Origin: Rhizophagus clarus
Lineage: Eukaryota > Glomeromycota > Glomeromycetes > Glomerales > Glomeraceae
Direction: 5' to 3'
DNA length: 64,000 bases
Assembly (NCBI GenBank): GCA_015698045.1
Contig: BLAL01000086.1
Coordinates: 620,001-684,000 of the forward strand
Below, piece by piece: positions 57,364 through 64,000 of this stretch. The notes beneath the pieces were generated by a model that was not told the origin of the DNA, searched no databases, and saw nothing but the letters and a program-made list of their open reading frames with translations. Made by a program: the position numbers and the translations under genes. Positions within the stretch are counted from its first letter, which is position 1. Every line of letters starts with the position of its first letter.

Positions 57364-59156
57364 ATGTTACTTTTTAGCTAGTATTAATAATAAATACATA
57401 AATGGAATAAAAGCAAATATTGGATCATATTTAGAAACTTCTGGAGTATCACCTGCTTCTATTGATACACTTTCAAATATAGGATTATCAGTATCTAGAA
57501 AAATAGTAAATCGACAAAAAACCCTTATTTCAGAAAATCACCAAAATACTGTAAAAAGTTATTATTTATAAAATATTAAAAAAATGTTTGTACTTAATAT
57601 TGATGATTATTATAATATCCATAGAAGAAATCAACCAACATTATCAAAAATACATGATATTAATTATTTTGTAACAATATTATTAAATTCAAATTCTAAT
57701 ATACCTAAAATACCTTTTTATTTATCAAATAATATTTCAATTCATAATTCTAAAGGTATTGATTCTAAATTAATTATAAATTATATTAATAATAATTTTA
57801 TGGATAAATTAAGAAAAAGTTATTATCAGCAAACTGAAATTTGGAAACAACATTTATCTGATGATTCATATGAAAATAAAATGGAATTTCTTACTATTCA
57901 TGATTATGATGGACGTATTCAAAATCAGCAGGAATTAAGATCAATGAAAAATAGCAAATTAGTAGATTTTATTTTACATTCTTTACATAATACAAAAGAT
58001 TATATTGAATCAGCAAATATTTTATTTGCAACATTTGAAAAAATAGAACAAGAAGATTATTTAAATAATTTTGTGATTCCAACAATTTGTGATTGGCCTG
58101 AACAAATAAATTTAAGAAGAGCTATTACATTAAGACTTAATGAAAAAGATAATTCTGGAATTCTATCTCAAATATTAAGCCTAATTCCTGTGATTTAACC
58201 ACTTCATGTTTCTTTAAATAGTAGAGAAACATTATTTCAAATATATCATTTTTTCTTTAAATGATATATCATAATCTTTTTGGAGGAAATAAAATTTTAG
58301 CACAAAAACCAAAACCAAAAGCTTATTAAATCTTACTTTTTATGGATGGAAAAATATCCGTAATTTAATTATTAATCGTTTTAAAATATAAAGGATATAG
58401 AATATTTAATATTGATAGATTTATTAGATAATTCTTTATCACTTACTTTAGAAATATATGCAAAACTCTTTAGATGTGGATTTTATAAAGGATATTTAGA
58501 AGGTATTGTGAGAATTTGGGTCTTATTTCAAAGGTTACAAAGACATAATTATAATAAAGCACCACTTATATTTTTAAGTGATGTATTTTATTGGACAATA
58601 AATAAGTATCCAATTATTGAAATTTTAAAAAATAATTTACCATGATTATTTTGTTGAGAATTTTCATAGTTCTCTTAGATATCAAACAGCTGAATCAAAT
58701 ACAGAAAAACAAATTATTCAAAAGGCAAAAATTATTGATATTGAAAGAAATGATGAGGAGTTTAAAAGTGTATTTGTTAATACAAGAAGTACAAAGATTT
58801 CAAAAGTTAAATTAATTTCTTTAGAGAAAAAGGTTTCATTGATTTTATTATCACTTTTTGATGAAATTTATCATAATATTGGAAAAACAAAAAATAATAA
58901 TAATAAAACATTTGAACTTCCAAGTTTTAATAATAAAATTGTAGATATAAGAGTTCTTCCTTTAGCTTGAAGTACTTCAAATCTACCAGATGAAGAGAAA
59001 ATTTGTGATGCAGAAAATTGTAATATTACAAATTCATCATCAAATATTATTTTAATATGTGGACATAGTTATCATAAAGAATGTTTAAGTTTTTTTAATG
59101 AAAAATGTGAATATTGCTTTAATTATTTGTCATATAAAAATAGTCTAAATGTTTAA
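57364..59156 (+). pseudogene. 3' part of the split RING-tailed family gene
   Basis: Continues the frame of 41880-42631 as CYFLASINNKYINGIKANIG, SPASIDTLSNIGLSVSRK and MFVLNIDDYYNIHRRNQPTL. It then gives KSYYQQTEIWKQHLSDDSY, FLTIHDYDGRIQNQQELRS and VIPTICDWPEQINLRRAI. The last part encodes a RING-like Cys/His array CDAENC...LICGHSYHKECL...KCEYC, ending at TAA 59154-59156. A TAA precedes NIKKMFVLN, and several frameshifts and stops occur between 58190 and 58660. The longest open piece is 57584-58198. RING-type ends usually bind zinc and often recruit E2 enzymes; whether this family does is unknown. Broken both by mutation and by the 14.7-kb insertion. Confidence 0.75.
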
Positions 59157-59760
59157 CACTGGGCATTATAGTATACATGAAGAATATGTACGACAGATTT
59201 AACGATATACCCGCTTTCTTTCTTTTTTTTTGATGAGTGATTTTTAATACGAAAATAGGAAAAAATTTAGAAGAGCGAAACGTCAGTAGACAATTTTATA
59301 ATTTTATAATTTTTTCGATTTATTTATTGTATATAGGCGGAATGTACAGTGAAATAATGTATGGTAACCAAAAAAAAAATTGCATTGTTTCTAAAATTTT
59401 TTCGAAAATAAAAAAAAAAAAAATACTAGATATTGCGCATTTTGCGAAATATTTTTTACGACTACAATATATTCTTAAATATCATATCGATATTTCTCAT
59501 GAGAAAAATTTTGCATTAAAACTGTTAAATAAACATTTTATTTATCTTAATTAGTTATTTTAAACAAATTTCTCACGTATTTCATATTGCCTTTATACTT
59601 CAGTCATGTAAGAAATGTAAGAAACCGTTCAGCCATCATTCTATCTATCTATCAAAAATAGTAAATTTGAAAAAAAAGTTTTGCATGTCAATTTGCGTCG
59701 TTTTTTTTATTTATACTTGTGATTTTCTTCTCTTTTAATAAGTCCTTTTCCAATATACTG
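59157..59760. other. Intergenic / upstream sequence of the channel-family relic
   Basis: 59575-59700 shares 'tcattctatctatctatcaa', 'aatagtaaatttgaa' and 'gcatgtc' with the region just upstream of the intact gene (61770-61930), so it is the relic's old promoter flank. No other gene. Confidence 0.55.
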
Positions 59761-60440
59761 CCTTAAAAAAAAAATATAATTCTTCATGGGTGAAGAAAAA
59801 ATTCTAATAGATGATGAATATGATAAAGTAAACCGTGTCTCATAATCAACCACACAATGTTTATCTCCTAACGTGAATATATCGTCACGATGATAATTCA
59901 ATTGAAGGATGTATCGTAAAAGGTACTAAACTGATCCTAGATCCTCAGGTAAATATTTATGAAGTACTAGAAAAAATCAGAGAATATTTCGATCAAAGTA
60001 AATGATAGTAAAATTGTTTTATGCACTGGAAGGTAAAATTGAAACTTTCAAATGTCAAAAGAACATGACCTACATTTTACGCAATGAGAGAGGTATTTAT
60101 ATAGTAGAAAATCTAAAACATTTAGTTATTCGCACGAGTTTATGGTAACTACTTATAACCATATAATATTATCCACCTCTCTTCTTAAGTTATAGCAAAA
60201 ATTGTACTTTTGTTTATTACCTCATCAAAGACGTTGGAGATCTTGGTTTCCCGAAATGATGTAAGTATTTTACCATAAATATTTAAATTAATGAAACTAT
60301 TTTATCGTAGATGTCCGGATGTACAGTATATTAAGAAACAATTAACAAAGGTGAATAGAAAATTAATGATTGGGCTGAAATGAAATGACGTACAATTTCA
60401 AAGCTTCTTAGCACAGCATAGAAGATTATCAAAATTAAAC
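59761..60440 (+). pseudogene. Internally deleted relic of the propeller/ion-channel family
   Basis: 59765-60060 aligns with the start of the gene at 62032 ('gatacttcaattgaaggatg' type match at about 59895, then 'agtaaaattgt.ttatgcact'). 60330-60440 aligns with the C-terminal codons at 2-121 ('ttaacaaaggtgaat', 'gaaatgaa', 'aaagcttctta'). The middle, normally well over a thousand bases, is reduced to about 270 bp that includes an intron-like GTAAGT...TCGTAG stretch. Multiple stops. It ties the fragment at the left edge to the gene at the right edge. Confidence 0.65.
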
Positions 60441-62031
60441 ACAATTTAAAATTTTTTTTTCAATTTTCGTATAATATATTAATATATTTTTGTCTTTAAT
60501 TTTTATCTATTATACATAGCTGAGATGTCGGAAATATCATGCATCTGGATCAGGTGCATAATTAGAACAAGTACAATAAATAGAATAGCGGCGGCTACTA
60601 GTGAACATTTTTTTTTAATAAAAAATTTATCATCAAAAAAAAAAAAAATTATAAAAAATTATACATGCATGTTCGTTAAAAGTCATACGACATTTAATTA
60701 ATCAAGTTCGATTCAGGGCTGATTGTATCTTTGAGTTATCTATTAAGCGATCTAATAACATGATTCAAAATATTCATTTATAATGATTTTAGGTAAAATG
60801 AAATCCTTTAAATAATTATTCCTATTCTAAATTGTTTCTTTGTTTCTTTAACTTCTCTTTAAGTAATCATCTAAAATAATAGTATTGTATGTCGACACCA
60901 ATGTTGATTAACCAAAAGACATGAATTAAGCGAACATAAATCATTTTTGAGACGTAATAATATATTTTCTAAAAGCTCATTAAAATATATAAAAAATATG
61001 CAAGTCACCAATAAACTATAAATACCGTGATTATCATTTGAACTGTGTAATGCTAAGCCATCATTGTATTTTTAGTATAGCTTATAAACTTATTCCTAGC
61101 TTCATACCAACTTAGACTAAGAAGTAATACTTTTTTTATTTTATATTTTTTTCATTTCTATTTCGTTTTCACTTGCCTTTCGGTGTTTAATTTAAATGAT
61201 CGACAAATCGCCTGATCATAGTAATTCGATAATTTTTTTTTAAAAGAAAAAAAAAAAAAATCAAAAAGAGTAAGACGTTGCAGGTAATTTTATTTATATA
61301 ATAAAAATAAAAAATTTTTTTTCAAATACGCAAATGAAAAACTAAAAAGTATTACAATTTTCTTTTGTATGAAAATTCCGTTTTTTTCAAAAAAAAAATA
61401 CCCAGATACTTCGTTATAAAAAGCCCATTCATTTAAATTAATTATTTACTATGTTTTTCATTCATAGAATAAGATCGTTTTTGGGTTTTGCGAAACATTT
61501 ACATTTTTACACAATATACTCTTTTCGTATAAATAAATTAAACTCCGATTACAATCGATATTTACAGAAATACTGCGGTGCTATCTCATATTTGTGGCGT
61601 AATCACATACATTATAACTTGAATTTTATTTATCGAAATTTTTTAAAAAAAGTCTCCGTGATTTCATAGTATCGCTTTTGTGTCAGCATTGTTTTCCTTA
61701 TTTTAGTATCATTCATGTTGAGTGAATTCGATTCTAATACAAAAAAGGTTTAGCCAATACAAAAAAAAGCGTCTAGTCATGTAAAAAAATGCAAGAAATA
61801 GATGTTATTCATTCTATCTACCAAAAGTAGTAAATTTGAACGAATGTCGATTTCGAATGCACCGGCAAGATATTCATTCTATTCATCAAAAATAGTAAAT
61901 TTGAATAAGTTTGCATGTCGATTCGAATGCGTTATTCTCGCAATTTTTTTATTTTCATTTTCATTTAATTTCATTTCATTTTTTTTTAACGAATTTGTTT
62001 ATAATAAACTGCCTTAAAAACACTAATTATC
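60441..62031. promoter_or_regulatory. Upstream region of the channel-family gene
   Basis: No ORF is supported. 61770-61930 contains two copies of 'attcattctat..atcaaaaatagtaaatttgaa' followed by 'gcatgtcgattcgaatgc', also present upstream of the relic; a conserved promoter segment is likely. Poly-A/T tracts lie at 60639-60650 and 61233-61260. Confidence 0.5.
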
Positions 62032-64000
62032 ATGGATAATAGATATAGCATTTATGTGCCTCGCGACCCGCACAACGGAGGACAAATATCTTTAGTATCA
62101 TTATCTCTCGATGGTGAATATGTCGTCACATATAGCTATAATGATACTTCAATTGAAGGATGGATTGTAGAAGGTTCTAAACTGACCCTAGAATTTCAAA
62201 AAATTGAATTACCAAAAGAATCAGGATTTATTAATGATATTAAAGTAAATAATAGTAAAATTGTCTGTTATGCACTAGGAAGTGAAACCAAAACTTTTCC
62301 AATGCCAAACATCAACAATTCAATTAAACTTAATCCTCCGCCCAAAGTGCAGCGGCCTAGGATTAATTTCACAAAAGATGGTAATCTTGTAATATTCGAT
62401 AATAATAAAATATTAGTTTATTCTACGGACGGTAAGACGATGGGTAAGATGATATCATCTTATGAAATATTATCATACAATGAAGTAATAAAAGGGGTGT
62501 TTATTGATGGGAATGATAATATATGGGGTATTTCTCCAAATCATTTATTTCATTGGGATTTAAAAACATTTCAATTGAAATTTAATTATTCGCTTGGGTT
62601 TACAGATGATGGAATTGATGAAATCGACAAAAGATTTACAGTAATATCTAAAGGAAATTCAATTGTGGTAAAATATAATAATGAAATTGCAACCTTTTCA
62701 GAAGGTGTGCATTTTCCAATTCAAAATATTAAATTAAAAGATACAACCAATATAAAAAAAATAAAATTGTGCGAAATACAAAATAATGATTATCTTTTGG
62801 CTTTTAATCTACCTGAAAAATACGAAAAACAGAATGAAAAAAACGAAAAACAGAACGTATTTTTATACCACATAAGCGATATCAATAAACAACCCATAGA
62901 CGTATCAGAGATTTTCAATAAAGACCATCCTGAGGATAAGTTTTATGAATATAATTCAGATATAAAAAAAGCATTTGGATTAGTTAATGGAAAATTTTCA
63001 TGTATTAATGTAGATTTTGATCAGGAATTTCCTGAATCTCATAAAGTATTTTTTGAATCTCATAAAGATGATGCCGATTTTGTTAGTTGGAATAATTACT
63101 TGTATCAAGAGTATCAAGGGAGTTATTGCAATGATACTTTGGCTTTTCCTGATATGAAAAAATTAAGAGATTTAATTTCTGATGATTGCAAATATATTGA
63201 TGAAATTGATGAAACTGATGGAATTGAAATTGATAAAATTAATAAAATTATAAATATAAACTTCAAAAAAAATTCAAAATATAAATGGAGAATAGATCCG
63301 AACAATAAAAAACTCTCAGTTTATACAGATAAAGAAGATAAAGAAGCAGAATATGATTATGACGATGAAGATAAAGATAAAGAAGTACGTATATGCTCAA
63401 AAAATTTAGATAATAACTCATGGAATTTGAAATGGAGATGGGAAATACTTAATAATGATGCATTAGCGCTTCGATATTATGGAAATTGTACTGGTGACAC
63501 TATAATAATATATAATTATGATATCAAGAATAAGACAATTAAATTCGAATACTATTACAAAAAAGGATTCGCGAAACTAAACACCAAAGAATTTTCTGGA
63601 CTTATGTTACCGATATCCACCGATTTAGATAAAAAAATCTTAATTGAATTAATTAATAGTATCATTGAAGACGATAGATGTCTTGCAAAATATGGCCAAA
63701 CTTTATTACCAATTTTAATAGAGTCGTCTGATTCAGATTTAACTCGTCTTATGGAAGATATTTATAAAAAATGTATGAAACTTGTTAAAGAAGATCCAAA
63801 AAGAAATCTGAAATTTCTGAATATTATAACATCATCTATGAATAAATTAAATAAAAGTCATTTTGATTATATAACAAGATTTAATTCTGAAATGTTTATG
63901 ATTTTAGACCCTTTTAATGAAAGTGTTAATAATAAAAAGGATCATTCACATTTTTATACTTTTAGCCAAGAAATAGAAATTATTGGAGCCAAATATTCAA
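62032..64000 (+). CDS. Propeller-type N-terminal half of a Glomeromycotina ion-channel-like protein (runs off window)
   Basis: Open for 656 codons from ATG (MDNRYSIYVPRDPHNGGQIS) to the window edge. The first 350 residues alternate short hydrophobic strands and polar turns with repeated motifs (LVSLSLDGEYVVTYSYNDTSIEGW, FTKDGNLVIFDNNKILVYS, GVFIDGNDNIWGISPNHLFHWD), as in a WD40-like propeller. Then follow a charged region (residues about 400-470) and helical segments (RLMEDIYKKCMKLVKEDPKRNLKFLNIITSSMNKL). Proteins I know with this start in Rhizophagus continue into a multi-pass ion-transport region; that part lies beyond the window, so channel function is inference. Likely functional: no stops or frameshifts in nearly 2 kb, and paralogue debris lies nearby. 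Start chosen as the first ATG; upstream sequence has stops. Confidence 0.8.
   Translation, partial: MDNRYSIYVPRDPHNGGQISLVSLSLDGEYVVTYSYNDTSIEGWIVEGSKLTLEFQKIELPKESGFINDIKVNNSKIVCYALGSETKTFPMPNINNSIKLNPPPKVQRPRINFTKDGNLVIFDNNKILVYSTDGKTMGKMISSYEILSYNEVIKGVFIDGNDNIWGISPNHLFHWDLKTFQLKFNYSLGFTDDGIDEIDKRFTVISKGNSIVVKYNNEIATFSEGVHFPIQNIKLKDTTNIKKIKLCEIQNNDYLLAFNLPEKYEKQNEKNEKQNVFLYHISDINKQPIDVSEIFNKDHPEDKFYEYNSDIKKAFGLVNGKFSCINVDFDQEFPESHKVFFESHKDDADFVSWNNYLYQEYQGSYCNDTLAFPDMKKLRDLISDDCKYIDEIDETDGIEIDKINKIININFKKNSKYKWRIDPNNKKLSVYTDKEDKEAEYDYDDEDKDKEVRICSKNLDNNSWNLKWRWEILNNDALALRYYGNCTGDTIIIYNYDIKNKTIKFEYYYKKGFAKLNTKEFSGLMLPISTDLDKKILIELINSIIEDDRCLAKYGQTLLPILIESSDSDLTRLMEDIYKKCMKLVKEDPKRNLKFLNIITSSMNKLNKSHFDYITRFNSEMFMILDPFNESVNNKKDHSHFYTFSQEIEIIGAKYS

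Noticed and set aside
1-64000. tRNA or rRNA genes
   Set aside because: No cloverleaf-type or conserved rRNA segment was recognised; a covariance-model scan would be decisive.

Overview
The window is eukaryotic nuclear DNA: very AT-rich, with short GT-AG introns of roughly 60-90 bp and long non-coding stretches packed with transposons of several superfamilies. The host-type genes resemble families I know as expanded in arbuscular mycorrhizal fungi (Glomeromycotina, Rhizophagus type). These are MACPF-like proteins with ubiquitin-like N-termini, propeller/ion-channel-type proteins, and a RING-tailed family. The organism assignment is inference from family resemblance; no rRNA or barcode sequence is present.

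Layout. Positions 1-121 hold the last codons of a gene whose family recurs at the right edge. From 122 to 5275 there are only small TA-flanked and nested inverted-repeat elements. From 5276 to 15120 lies a complete 9.8-kb CACTA-type (CMC, Tnp2) transposon with a two-exon transposase on the minus strand and a divergent six-exon second gene. From 15121 to 19491 come an 18-bp satellite and a 1.78-kb non-autonomous element with a 10-bp target duplication. From 19492 to 23812 is a 4.3-kb element with perfect 20-bp terminal repeats and one apparently intact two-exon gene of 1142 codons. From 25703 to 36136 is a cluster of three related MACPF-like genes (two minus, one plus) with unusual tails: a mini-exon array, a 9-nt micro-exon, and a quadruplicated N-terminal domain. 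From 36137 to 41640 are two non-coding repeat arrays.

From 41880 to 59156 the window records nested insertions. A decayed RING-tailed gene is split by element 'A' (42632-57355, 8-bp target duplication GTTTCATT). Element A was itself hit by a Tc1/mariner DD34E element (42882-46418, TA duplication). A second CACTA copy (47546-57339, TAT duplication) landed inside its right terminal repeat. The second CACTA copy is inverted relative to the first, so the two form a giant inverted repeat around 32.4 kb of sequence.

From 59157 to 64000 there is an internally deleted relic of the propeller/channel family and then the start of an apparently intact member running off the window. Of the transposons, only the 4.3-kb element has an undamaged gene; both CACTA copies and the Tc1-like element carry premature stops, several of the CGA-to-TGA type. 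The MACPF-like cluster and the propeller/channel gene are the likely functional host genes.
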